Origin: Armatimonadota bacterium
GTDB lineage: Bacteria; Sysuimicrobiota; Sysuimicrobiia; Sysuimicrobiales; Kaftiobacteriaceae
Reading direction: 5' to 3'
Length of the DNA stretch: 64,000 nt
Assembly (NCBI GenBank): GCA_031081675.1
Contig: JAVHLZ010000003.1
Location: 1-64,000 of the forward strand
Below are positions 6,891-15,408 of this stretch, one piece after another; positions within the stretch are counted from its first letter, which is position 1; each line of letters begins with the position of its first letter. The position numbers and the translations under genes were made by a program. The notes below the pieces were generated by a model. The model saw only the letters and a list, made by a program, of their open reading frames with translations, did not search any database and was not told the origin of the DNA.

Positions 6891-7601
6891 CTAGCGTGTG
6901 TTCGCCGACAGCCTCCGCAGCCCCTCGGGATCGAGGACGACGATCCGGCGGCCCTCGGTAGCGATCAGGCCGGCGGCGCGCAGGCGGCTTAGGGTGGCCG
7001 TCACCGTCTCCCGGGTGGCGCCGATCATGCTGGCGATGTCCTGGTGCGTCAGGCGCAGGGCCAGCCGCAGCCGTCCGCCGTGGCGGTGGCCCGAGGCCTC
7101 GGCCAGGCGCAGCAGCAGGGCCGCCAGGCGGCCGGGCACGGTCCGGAAGACCAGATCGGCGATTTCCTCCTCGGCCACCCGCAACCGGTCGGCCAGCGTC
7201 CGCAGGACGTGCAGCATCAGCTCCGGGTGCCGGCGCAGCAGGGCCGCCATGTCGTCGCGGGACAGGGCGCAGAGAAGGGTGTGCTCGAAGGCTTCGGCGT
7301 GGACGGGTTCGGCCTCGCCGACCAGCGCCAGTTCTCCGAAGATGTCTCCGGGCCCCAGCAGGGCCAGGATCTGCTCCCGCCCGTCGGGAGAATACCGGGA
7401 GATCTTTACCCGCCCTTCCTTGATGACGTACACCCGCTCCTGGGGCTCGTCGGGGTGGAGGATGACGCTGCCACGGCCGAACTCGCGCAGGGTGGCGCGC
7501 TCACCCAGCCGACGCAGCTCTGCCTCGTCCACCCCCGCGAACAGGTCCACCTGCCGCAGGTACCAGATCTTGTCCGGCCGCCGGGAAGCCGTCACCGCCA
7601 T
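6891..7601 (-). CDS. Crp/Fnr family transcriptional regulator
   Basis: 236 residues from ATG 7601; an upstream extension to 7745 is not conserved-looking and a GGGGGA site precedes 7601. It has an N-terminal cyclic-nucleotide-binding beta roll (GDIFGELALVGEAE), the dimer helix, and a C-terminal winged helix (LTHQDIASMIGATRETVTAT). The recognition-helix residues TRETV match those of CRP/GlxR that read TGTGA half sites. However, the phosphate-binding Arg of CRP is absent: the aligned stretch is EPVHAEA rather than a version with Arg-Ser. There is no N-terminal Cys cluster, so it is not a classical Fnr. Ligand unknown. Confidence 0.9.
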   Translation of the reverse strand: MAVTASRRPDKIWYLRQVDLFAGVDEAELRRLGERATLREFGRGSVILHPDEPQERVYVIKEGRVKISRYSPDGREQILALLGPGDIFGELALVGEAEPVHAEAFEHTLLCALSRDDMAALLRRHPELMLHVLRTLADRLRVAEEEIADLVFRTVPGRLAALLLRLAEASGHRHGGRLRLALRLTHQDIASMIGATRETVTATLSRLRAAGLIATEGRRIVVLDPEGLRRLSANTR

Positions 7602-7723
7602 TGATTGTCCCCCACGGCAGAACGACGCCGGCCTGGCCGCCGATTCCCGCCGACTCCGGCGGCGTCGGAAGGTTCCCGGGCCAGAGAGGAAACCGGCCAT
7701 CGCGGAACCGAACTGGCCATCGT

Positions 7724-8992
7724 ATGGCGCTTGCGAACCCGTCACTGCCGCGGGTGCGGTCCCGCCTGGAAGCTCTGGCCGAGATCGGCCGTGATCCCGC
7801 CGGCGGCCTCACCCGGTTGCCGTGCACGCCCGCCCACGCCGAGGCCGTGCGCCTGGCGGCGGGCATGATGCGCGAGGCGGGGCTGGACCCCGGCGTGGAC
7901 GACTTCGGGAACCTGGTCGGGTGGCGGCCGGGGCGCACCGAGGCGGCGCTGCTGTGCGGGTCGCACCTGGACACGGTCCCCCAGGGAGGGATGTTCGACG
8001 GCGCCCTGGGCGTGGTCGCCGCCATCGAGTGCGCCCAGACCCTGCGCGACGCGGGCATCCAGCTGACCCACGGGCTGGCGGTGGTGGCATTTGCCGACGA
8101 GGAAGGCGTGGCCTTCGGCGTGGGGACCCTCAGTTCCCGGGCGCTGGTGGGCGAGATTTCCCGGGAGCGACTCCGGCTCCTGCGGGATGCGTCCGGGCGG
8201 CCCCTGGCCGACTGCCTGCGCGAGCGCGCCCACGGTCTGCCACTGGCGCGGGTCCCCGACCGGGTGGCCGCCTACCTGGAACTGCACATCGAGCAGGGCC
8301 CGGTGCTGGACGCGGCCGGACAGACGGCGGCGGGCGTGACCGCCGTCGTCGGCATCGCGCGGACCTGGGTGACGTGGACCGGGAGCGCGCAGCACGCCGG
8401 CACCACCCCCATGGATCGGCGCGCCGACGCCCTGGTCGGTGCTGCCCGGCTGGCGCTGGACCTGCGGGAGATGGCCCGCCGGTCCCCCGGCCTCCTGGTC
8501 GCCACCGCCGGACGCCTGCACGTCCACCCCGGCGCCGTCAACGTCGTCCCGGGGCGGGTGGAGATGACCGTGGAAGTGCGCAGTCCGGATGCCGGCCGCC
8601 TGCGCGACGCCTGCGGGTGGGCGGAGGCCCGCGCCCGGGAGATCGCCGCGTCCGAAGGCCTGCAGGTGCAGGTGGACCCCTGGGATGTATCCCCGCCCCA
8701 AATGCTGGACCCGGACGTGCGCGCGGCCGTCCGGAGGGCACTGGCGGCCTGCGGCCACCCCGAGCGGGAGCTGCCGAGCTGGGCCGGCCACGACGCCGCC
8801 GTGCTGGCCCGGCATGTTCCTGCGGGAATGATCTTCGTCCCCAGCGCCGGCGGGATCAGCCACTCGCCCCACGAGCACACGCCGTGGGAGGCCGTCGACG
8901 CCGGCGTCCGGGTCCTGCTGCACGCGCTGCTGGCGCTGGACGCCGCCGGCGTGCCTCCCCGGACGCTCCCTCTGGCCTACGGTGCCCCGTGA
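7724..8992 (+). CDS. M20 amidohydrolase: allantoate / N-carbamoyl-amino-acid amidohydrolase
   Basis: 422 residues of the hydantoinase/carbamoylase family. Metal ligands and catalytic residues are visible: CGSHLDTVPQGGMFDGALG, FADEEGVAFGVG, LELHIEQGPVLD, and the substrate loop SAQHAGTTPMDRRADAL. In this context (allantoinase, PucG) the likely reaction is hydrolysis of allantoate, giving ureidoglycine or ureidoglycolate plus ammonia and CO2. An N-carbamoyl-L-amino acid hydrolase cannot be separated by eye. It is divergent from the Crp/Fnr gene and overlaps the DUF1116 gene by 4 bases (GTGA), so it heads a three-gene operon with DUF1116 and pucG. Confidence 0.88.
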   Translation: MALANPSLPRVRSRLEALAEIGRDPAGGLTRLPCTPAHAEAVRLAAGMMREAGLDPGVDDFGNLVGWRPGRTEAALLCGSHLDTVPQGGMFDGALGVVAAIECAQTLRDAGIQLTHGLAVVAFADEEGVAFGVGTLSSRALVGEISRERLRLLRDASGRPLADCLRERAHGLPLARVPDRVAAYLELHIEQGPVLDAAGQTAAGVTAVVGIARTWVTWTGSAQHAGTTPMDRRADALVGAARLALDLREMARRSPGLLVATAGRLHVHPGAVNVVPGRVEMTVEVRSPDAGRLRDACGWAEARAREIAASEGLQVQVDPWDVSPPQMLDPDVRAAVRRALAACGHPERELPSWAGHDAAVLARHVPAGMIFVPSAGGISHSPHEHTPWEAVDAGVRVLLHALLALDAAGVPPRTLPLAYGAP

Positions 8993-10242
8993 GCGACCTC
9001 GCAGACCGCATCGCCGCCGCCAACGCCGACGCCCTGGACCGCCTGATGCGGGCCTCGCCGGCGCTGGTCGCCGTGCGACCGGCGGCAGAGGTCATCCCGG
9101 CATTGCGGGGTCGCCGGCTCCTCCACGCGGGCCCGCCGGTACCGCCTTCCCGGATGTGCGGGCCGATGCGGGGCGCGGCCGTGGGCGCCATCCTGCTGGA
9201 CGGATGGGCAGACAGCGCCGACGACGCCGCGGCCCTGCTGGACGGAGGGGGCGTGGAGGTGGCGTGCACCCACGATCACGGAGCGGTGGGCCCCATGGCC
9301 GGCATCATCTCGCCGTCCATGCCGGTCTGTGTCGTGCAGGATCAGGACGGCGGGCGCGCCTTCTGCCCGCTGAACGAGGGAGTGGGGACGGTCCTGCGCT
9401 TCGGCGCCTACGGGCCGGCGGTCCTGGAGCGCCTGACCTGGCTGCGGGACGTGTGCGCCCCCGCCCTGGACGCCGCCCTGCGCGAGACCGGAGGCCTGTC
9501 CCTGGTCCCCGTGATGGGGCGGGCGCTCACCATGGGAGACGAGATGCACCAGCGCAACGTGGCCGCCACCGCCCTGCTGGTCCGGGAACTGGCGCCCGCC
9601 CTGGCAGGTGTCGCCCCAGCGGCGGTGGCCCGGGAGGTCCTGCGCTTTCTGGCCGCCACCGACCAGTTCTTCCTCAACGTGGCCATGGCGGCGTGCAAGT
9701 GCCTCACGGCGCACATCGCCGACATCCCCTACTGCACCCTGGTCACCGCCATGAGCCGCAACGGCGTGGACTTCGGCCTGCGGGTCAGCGGGCTGGGGGA
9801 CCGGTGGTTCACCGCGCCGGCGCCACAGGCCCGGGGGCTGTACTTCCCCGGCTACGGCCCCGAAGACGCCAACCCGGACCTGGGGGACAGCGCCATCGTG
9901 GAAACGGTGGGCCTGGGAGGGTTCGCCATGGCCGCCGCTCCGGCCGTGGTGGGCTTCGTCGGCCTGCCGTCGGCCCGGGAGGCCGAGAGCATCACCCGGG
10001 CCATGGGGGAGATCACCGCGGGCCGCAGTCCCCACTGGCGCATCCCGGCGCTGGACTTCGAGGGCGTGCCCACCGGGATCGACATCCGCAAGGTGGTGGC
10101 GCTGCAGATCGCGCCGGTGATCAACACCGGCATCGCCCACCGTCGCGCCGGCGTCGGACAGATCGGCGCGGGCGTGGTGCGGGCGCCCCTGGAGGCCTTC
10201 CAGCGGGCGCTGGAAGCGTTTGCCGTGCGCTACGGGGCCTGA
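8989..10242 (+). CDS. DUF1116 protein (YlbE/AllG-like, oxamate carbamoyltransferase subunit)
   Basis: 417 residues beginning at GTG 8989, which overlaps the upstream stop. It has the family's long conserved core, e.g. VACTHDHGAVGPMAGIIS, EMHQRNVAATALLVRELAP and GIAHRRAGVGQIGAGVV. In enterobacteria the DUF1116 protein YlbE works with FdrA and YlbF as oxamate carbamoyltransferase at the end of anaerobic allantoin breakdown. Here it lies directly before pucG, whose product oxalurate feeds that step, which supports the same role. No FdrA or YlbF homologue is in the window, so partner subunits must be elsewhere or the protein has a related stand-alone task. Confidence 0.8.
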   Translation: MSDLADRIAAANADALDRLMRASPALVAVRPAAEVIPALRGRRLLHAGPPVPPSRMCGPMRGAAVGAILLDGWADSADDAAALLDGGGVEVACTHDHGAVGPMAGIISPSMPVCVVQDQDGGRAFCPLNEGVGTVLRFGAYGPAVLERLTWLRDVCAPALDAALRETGGLSLVPVMGRALTMGDEMHQRNVAATALLVRELAPALAGVAPAAVAREVLRFLAATDQFFLNVAMAACKCLTAHIADIPYCTLVTAMSRNGVDFGLRVSGLGDRWFTAPAPQARGLYFPGYGPEDANPDLGDSAIVETVGLGGFAMAAAPAVVGFVGLPSAREAESITRAMGEITAGRSPHWRIPALDFEGVPTGIDIRKVVALQIAPVINTGIAHRRAGVGQIGAGVVRAPLEAFQRALEAFAVRYGA

Positions 10243-10258
10243 CCCGGGAGGGATGACC

Positions 10259-11458
10259 GTGAGCACCGTCGGCGACCTGACTCCACCCGACCGGCTGCTG
10301 TGCGGCACCGGGCCCACCAACCCCGATCCCCGGGTCCTGCGGGCACTGGCCGCGCCGGTCCTCGGTCAGTTCGACCCGGCGTTCACCGCCATCATGGAAG
10401 AGGTCATGGCCCTGGCCCGGCAGGTCTTCCAGACGGCCAACCCGCGGACCTTCGCCGTCTCGGGCACCGGCCGGGCGGGCATGGAAGCCGCCATCGCCTC
10501 CCTGGTGGAGCCCGGCGACCCGGTCCTGGTGGCCGCCTGCGGGCGGTTCGGGGATCTGTTCGCCGACCTGGCCGCCCGCTACGGCGCGCGGGTCGAGCAG
10601 GTGACCGCCGAGTGGGGCCAGGTGATCGACCCGCAGCAGATCGACGATGCGTTGCGGGTCCGGCGAGCGAAGGTGGTGGCCGTCGTCCACGGCGAGACGT
10701 CCACCGGCGTGCTGCAGCCCCACATGGACGCCATCGGCCGGATCTGCCGGCGGCACGACGCGCTGCTGGTGGTGGACGCGGTGGTCACGCTGGGCGGGGT
10801 GGAGGTGGACGTGGACGGCTGGCAGGCGGACGTGTGCACGTCGGGCACCCAGAAGTGCCTGGGGTGTCCGTCGGGGATGGCGCCGGTCACCTACAACGGC
10901 CGCGCCGAGGAGGTCCTCGCCCGGCGGCGGACGCCCATCATCAGCAACTACCTTGACCTGGCCCAGCTGCAGCGCTACTGGAGCCCGGAGCGCCTGAATC
11001 ACCACACCCTGCCCACCGCCATGACCTATGGACTGCGGGAGGCCCTGCGGCTGGTGGTGGAGGAGGGACTGCCGGCCCGATGGGCGCGCCACCGGCGCAC
11101 AGGTGACGCGCTGAAGGCGGGTCTGGAAGCCATGGGCCTGCGCCTGTTCGGCGATCCCCGCCACCGGCTGCCGATGATCACCGCCGTGCACGTGCCCGAT
11201 GGCGTACCCGATGAGGCGGCCCGCCTGCGTCTGCTGGAGGAGTTCGGGGTGGAGATCGCCACGTCGTTCGGACCCCTGCGGGGGCGTATCTGGCGCATCG
11301 GCACCATGGGCTACAACGCCCGGCCGACAACCGTCCTGACAGTCCTGTCGGCCCTGGAACACGTCCTGCGGGCGTTCGGGGTGCGGATCCCCCCCGCGGC
11401 GGGGGTGGAAGAAGCCCGTCGCCGGCTGGCCGGGGACTCTGCACAGCCCCCTCGGTGA
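10259..11458 (+). CDS. pucG: Ureidoglycine-glyoxylate aminotransferase
   Basis: A fold-type I PLP enzyme of 399 residues, of the alanine-glyoxylate/serine-pyruvate aminotransferase class. The opening LLCGTGPTNPDPRVLRAL, the glycine-rich VSGTGRAGMEAAIASL and the Schiff-base region TSGTQKCLGCPSGMAPV (Lys after GTQ) are visible. In an allantoin operon this class transfers the amino group of (S)-ureidoglycine to glyoxylate, making oxalurate and glycine. GTG 10259 is preferred over ATG 10253 because GGGAGGG would sit against that ATG. The last codons and TGA stop lie within the first copy of the palindrome array that follows. Confidence 0.88.
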   Translation: MSTVGDLTPPDRLLCGTGPTNPDPRVLRALAAPVLGQFDPAFTAIMEEVMALARQVFQTANPRTFAVSGTGRAGMEAAIASLVEPGDPVLVAACGRFGDLFADLAARYGARVEQVTAEWGQVIDPQQIDDALRVRRAKVVAVVHGETSTGVLQPHMDAIGRICRRHDALLVVDAVVTLGGVEVDVDGWQADVCTSGTQKCLGCPSGMAPVTYNGRAEEVLARRRTPIISNYLDLAQLQRYWSPERLNHHTLPTAMTYGLREALRLVVEEGLPARWARHRRTGDALKAGLEAMGLRLFGDPRHRLPMITAVHVPDGVPDEAARLRLLEEFGVEIATSFGPLRGRIWRIGTMGYNARPTTVLTVLSALEHVLRAFGVRIPPAAGVEEARRRLAGDSAQPPR

Positions 11459-11636
11459 CTGTCCCCACAAGGACGCGGGGACTGTCCCCACCCCCTGCTG
11501 GGGACAGTCCCCATAACGCGGCAGGTGGAGTACAGCGGCCCGCGAGTGGAGACAGACGCCGCTGCGTGGAGGAGGAGGAGGACTGTCCCCCGACCAGTTG
11601 GGGGACTGTCCCCGGGTCAGGTCGGGGACTGTCCCC
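11453..11636. repeat. Second GGGGAC(A/T)GTCCCC palindrome array
   Basis: Copies are centred near 11460, 11483, 11506, 11585, 11607 and 11630, with degenerate units near 11532 and 11554. Most spacings are 22-26 bp, as in the array at 242-449. It separates the convergent genes pucG and allB and runs into both: the pucG stop is inside the first copy, and the last allB codons are made from the final copy. Units are palindromic, so the array could form hairpins in both transcripts. Confidence 0.85.
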
Positions 11637-12984
11637 GGAGCGGGCGGATCCATTGCCCGCCCGCCTCCGCCACGATGTCGCCATCCTGGACGATGACCTG
11701 GCCGCGGCGCAGGACATGGGTGATCCACCCCTGCATCTGCCAGCCGACGAACGGCGAATGGGGGTGGCGGGAGCGCAGCCAGCCGCGATCCACCGTCCAC
11801 CGCCGATCTGGATCCACCACCACCAGGTCGGCATCGGCGCCCACCTGGATGGTCCCCTTGCGCGGCCACAGGCCCGCGATGCGGGCCGGAGCGGCGGCCA
11901 GCAGCGCCGCGGCCTGCTCCAGGCTCAGGCCGCGGCGCACGCCTTCGGTCAGCACCAGAGGCACCAGCGTCTGCACTCCGGTGATCCCGCCCCACGCCAG
12001 CCAGATGTCCTCCTCCCCCCGGGCCTTGTCCTCGGTGGGACAGGGCGAGTGATCCGAAGCCAGGCAGTGCACGCGTCCGGCCAGCACCTGCTCCCACAGC
12101 CTCTCCACCGTCGGCCGGTCGCGCAGGGGCGGCGCGCACTTGGCCACCGGCCCCAGCCGCACCAGGTCGTCGTCGGTCAGGGTCAGGTAGTGGGGGCAGG
12201 TCTCCACCGTCACCTGCTGCCCCTGCGCCTGCGCGCGGGCCACCAGGTCCGCACCCTCGGGCACGCTCAGGTGAACCACGTGCAGCCGGCAGCCCGCGCG
12301 CGAGGCCAGCAGCACCGCCCGCTGGATGGCTTCCAGTTCGGCCACCGGGGGACGGGACTCCGCCCACGCGCGGCGGTCCCGCCGCCCCTGCGCCTGCAGG
12401 CGCGCGGCCAGAGAGCCGGTGATCCCGGCGTTTTCCGCGTGCACCGCCAGGACCAGCCCCGCGCGGGCGATCCGGCGCATGCCCTCGTACAGGGTGCCGT
12501 CGTCCACCCACCCGAACTCGGGGGTCCCGGTGGGGCACAGGAAGGCCTTGAACCCGACCACGCCGGCGGCGGCCAGCGCGTCCAGGTGCTCCAGGTTGTC
12601 GGGCACCAGACCGCCCCACAGGGCGAAGTCCACCACCGACGCCGACTGCGCCGCCTCCACCTTCGCCTGCAGGGCGGGGACGGTGGTGGTGGGCGGGTTC
12701 GCGTTGAGGGGCATCTCCACGGCGGTGGTGACGCCTCCGGCGGCCGCGGCGCGGCTGCCGGGCCCCCACCCTTCCCAGCGGGTGCGCCCGGGCTCGTTGA
12801 AGTGCACGTGCAGGTCCACGGCGCCCGGCAGGACGACCCGCCCCCGGGCGTCCAGGATGTCTTCTCCCCCCAGGGGTTCGGTGGACAGGCTCGCGATGCG
12901 GCCGGCACGGATCCCCAGATAGCCCTCCACCACGCCCGAGGGCGTCACGACCCGTCCGCCAGCGACCACCCGGTCGTAGGTCAC
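11617..12984 (-). CDS. allB: Allantoinase
   Basis: 455 residues of the cyclic amidohydrolase family. The metal-binding and catalytic motifs are in order: DLHVHFNEPGRTRWEGW, the carbamylated-Lys region GVVGFKAFLCPTG, AVHAEN, LHVVHLS and ASDHSPC. It opens the hydantoin ring of allantoin to allantoate in the cytoplasm. The GTG start overlaps the stop of the molybdenum subunit gene by 4 bases, so it is the last gene of the xanthine dehydrogenase operon. Its final residues RGQSPT are encoded by the palindrome array, suggesting the array replaced the original stop region. Confidence 0.93.
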   Translation of the reverse strand: MTYDRVVAGGRVVTPSGVVEGYLGIRAGRIASLSTEPLGGEDILDARGRVVLPGAVDLHVHFNEPGRTRWEGWGPGSRAAAAGGVTTAVEMPLNANPPTTTVPALQAKVEAAQSASVVDFALWGGLVPDNLEHLDALAAAGVVGFKAFLCPTGTPEFGWVDDGTLYEGMRRIARAGLVLAVHAENAGITGSLAARLQAQGRRDRRAWAESRPPVAELEAIQRAVLLASRAGCRLHVVHLSVPEGADLVARAQAQGQQVTVETCPHYLTLTDDDLVRLGPVAKCAPPLRDRPTVERLWEQVLAGRVHCLASDHSPCPTEDKARGEEDIWLAWGGITGVQTLVPLVLTEGVRRGLSLEQAAALLAAAPARIAGLWPRKGTIQVGADADLVVVDPDRRWTVDRGWLRSRHPHSPFVGWQMQGWITHVLRRGQVIVQDGDIVAEAGGQWIRPLRGQSPT

Positions 12985-15341
12985 AGCATCCCCAGCGCCT
13001 TGGGCACCGGCTCGGGATACGGAACGTCCGGCACAGGCGCCGGGCCGGACGCGCGCGCCGGAGGGCGCAGCCCGAGGATGTCGTCGGGGCGCAGGGGCAC
13101 CCGGTTGAGCTCGCGCCCGGTGGCATCCCGCACGGCCGCCACGATGGCCGCCGTGGACACCACCGTGGAGGGTTCGCCCACCCCCTTGGCACCGAAGGGG
13201 ACGCCGGGCTCGGGCTCCTCCACCAGGACCGACACCACCGGAGGCATGTCCAGGATGGTGGGGATGAGGTAATCGGTAAACGAGGGATTGCGCAGCCGGC
13301 CGTCGTCCAGCACGATCTCCTCCATCAATGCCAGCCCCAGCCCCTGGGCGGTCCCCCCCTCGATCTGCCCGGTGACGTTCAGGGGGTGCAGGGCGCGGCC
13401 GACGTCCTGGGCGGCGGCAATCTGCACCACCCGCACCAGCCCCAACTCGGTATCCACCTCGACCACGGCCCGCTGGGCGGCAAAGGCGAACGTCACGTGC
13501 GGGTCGCCCTGGCCCCGCCGATCCAGCGGGGTCGTGCGCCGGTGGCGGTAGACCCGCGTGCACTCGATGGGAGGATCCAGGTACTCCTCCAGGCGCCCCA
13601 CCGGCCGCTCCCCGGACCACACCACCCCGTCCCGGACCGCCAGCTCGCCCGGGACGGGACCGCCCCGCCCGGCGGCACGCCGACGGACCCGCTCCCAGAG
13701 TTCTTCCCGCACGGCCCGGCATGCCAGCTGGACGGCGCCGCCGGACATCATGGTCTGGCGGGACGCCGAGCTGCTGCCGGCGGATCCCACCAGGGTGTCG
13801 GGCGTGTGCAGGACCACCCGGGACACGCCCAGTTCCTCCCGGGCGATCTGGACCAGCACCGTGTGCACGCCCTGGCCCACCTCCGCCGCCGCGCTGTGCA
13901 CCTCCACCTCCGGACCGTCGGGGCCGAGGAACAGCCGCACCCGGGCCTCCGCCGAGTCGTCAAAACCCTCGCTGTAGGCGATGTTTTTGTACCCCACGGC
14001 GAACCCCACGCCGCGGCGCAGGCGCTCGCCCCGGCTGACGTTGCCGGCCCCACCCGGGTAGGACAGGGGGGTGCGCTCCACCGGTTCGGGAGGCAACGGG
14101 ATGGCGGCGCACCGCCGGATCAGCTCGCGCACCGGCGCCGTGCCCCGGATGACCTGCCCGGTGGGCAGGACCGAGCCGGTCTGCACCGCGTTGCGCAGCC
14201 GCAGCTCCACCGGGTCCATTTCCAGCGCCCGGGCCAGTTTGTCCATCTGCGCCTCGTGGGCGAAGCACGCCTGCACCGCCCCAAAGCCCCGCATGGCGCC
14301 GCAGGGCGGGTTGTGGGTGTACACGGCGGTGCCTTCGATCAGGGCGTGGGGGACCTCGTAGGGGCCGGTGGCAAACGTGCTGGCGTTGGCGATCACCGCC
14401 GTGGACGATGACGCATACGCGCCCCCGTCGATGACCACCCGGGCGTACACGTTCACCAGGCGCCCGTCCCGGGTGGCTCCGTGGCGCATCCAGATCCGGG
14501 CAGGATGCCGGTGCACGTGCCCGTAGAAGGACTCCTCCCGGGAGTACACCATCTTCACCGGCCGGCGGGTGCGCAGCGCCAGCAGGCAGGCGTGGATGTG
14601 CATGCTGACGTCCTCCCGGGCCCCGAACGCCCCTCCCACCCCGGCCAGGTGCAGCCGGACCTTGTCGGGCGGCAGCCCCAGACAGGGGGCGATCTGGTCC
14701 CGGTCCACGTGCAGCCACTGGGTGGCCACGTAGAGGTCCACGCCCCCGTCGGCGGCGGGAATGGCCAGCCCGGCCTCCGGGCCCAGCATGGCCTGGTCCT
14801 GCATGCCGGTCTCGTAGTAGCCCTCCACCCACACCTCGGCGGGAGTGGACGGATCGCCGTGGACGATCCGGATGTGCCGCAGGACGTTGCCCCAGGGGTG
14901 CACCCGCGGCGCGTCCGGCCGCAGGGCCGCCTCCACGTCCGTCACCGCCGGCAGGACCTCGTAGTCCACGCGGATCTGCCCGGCCGCGCGCCGCGCCACC
15001 TCCAGGTCCACGGCGGCCAGGATCGCCACCGGCTCGCCCTGGTAGCGTACGCGCTCCAGGGCCAGCACCGGCTGATCGGGCAGCTCCAGACCGTAGGTCT
15101 TGCGTCCGGGCACGTCGTCGGCCACCAGGACCGCGTAGACGCCGGGAACGCTCAGCGCGCCGGAGATGTCCAGGGAGCGGATGCGGGCGTGGGGGTGGGG
15201 ACTGCGCAGGGTGTAGCCCCATAGCATGTCGTCGGTGTGGAGGTCGCTGCCGAACAGAAACTCGCCGGTGACCTTGGGCACGCCGTCCACGCGGCGGATG
15301 CTCTCGCCCACTCCTCCGGAAGTGCGGGGGACGACTTTCAC
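12981..15341 (-). CDS. xdhA: Xanthine dehydrogenase, molybdenum-binding subunit
   Basis: 786 residues of the xanthine oxidase large-subunit family. It has the molybdopterin motifs GVGGAFGAREDVSMHIHACL, AMRGFGAVQACFAHEAQMDK (the conserved Arg) and the active-site segment FGAKGVGEPSTVV with its Glu base. It binds Mo-molybdopterin and hydroxylates hypoxanthine or xanthine. The gene lies after the 8-oxoguanine deaminase gene and before allB. The separate FeS and FAD subunits are encoded upstream on the same strand, completing a three-subunit enzyme. The exact purine substrate is inferred from the operon; related enzymes oxidise other N-heterocycles or aldehydes. Confidence 0.9.
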   Translation of the reverse strand: MKVVPRTSGGVGESIRRVDGVPKVTGEFLFGSDLHTDDMLWGYTLRSPHPHARIRSLDISGALSVPGVYAVLVADDVPGRKTYGLELPDQPVLALERVRYQGEPVAILAAVDLEVARRAAGQIRVDYEVLPAVTDVEAALRPDAPRVHPWGNVLRHIRIVHGDPSTPAEVWVEGYYETGMQDQAMLGPEAGLAIPAADGGVDLYVATQWLHVDRDQIAPCLGLPPDKVRLHLAGVGGAFGAREDVSMHIHACLLALRTRRPVKMVYSREESFYGHVHRHPARIWMRHGATRDGRLVNVYARVVIDGGAYASSSTAVIANASTFATGPYEVPHALIEGTAVYTHNPPCGAMRGFGAVQACFAHEAQMDKLARALEMDPVELRLRNAVQTGSVLPTGQVIRGTAPVRELIRRCAAIPLPPEPVERTPLSYPGGAGNVSRGERLRRGVGFAVGYKNIAYSEGFDDSAEARVRLFLGPDGPEVEVHSAAAEVGQGVHTVLVQIAREELGVSRVVLHTPDTLVGSAGSSSASRQTMMSGGAVQLACRAVREELWERVRRRAAGRGGPVPGELAVRDGVVWSGERPVGRLEEYLDPPIECTRVYRHRRTTPLDRRGQGDPHVTFAFAAQRAVVEVDTELGLVRVVQIAAAQDVGRALHPLNVTGQIEGGTAQGLGLALMEEIVLDDGRLRNPSFTDYLIPTILDMPPVVSVLVEEPEPGVPFGAKGVGEPSTVVSTAAIVAAVRDATGRELNRVPLRPDDILGLRPPARASGPAPVPDVPYPEPVPKALGML

Positions 15342-15408
15342 CGCGGTCAGCCTCCCTCCACCCTGGCCCCGCCGTCCCCGCCGGCAGGCGGCAGGAACGT
15401 GTGGGTGG

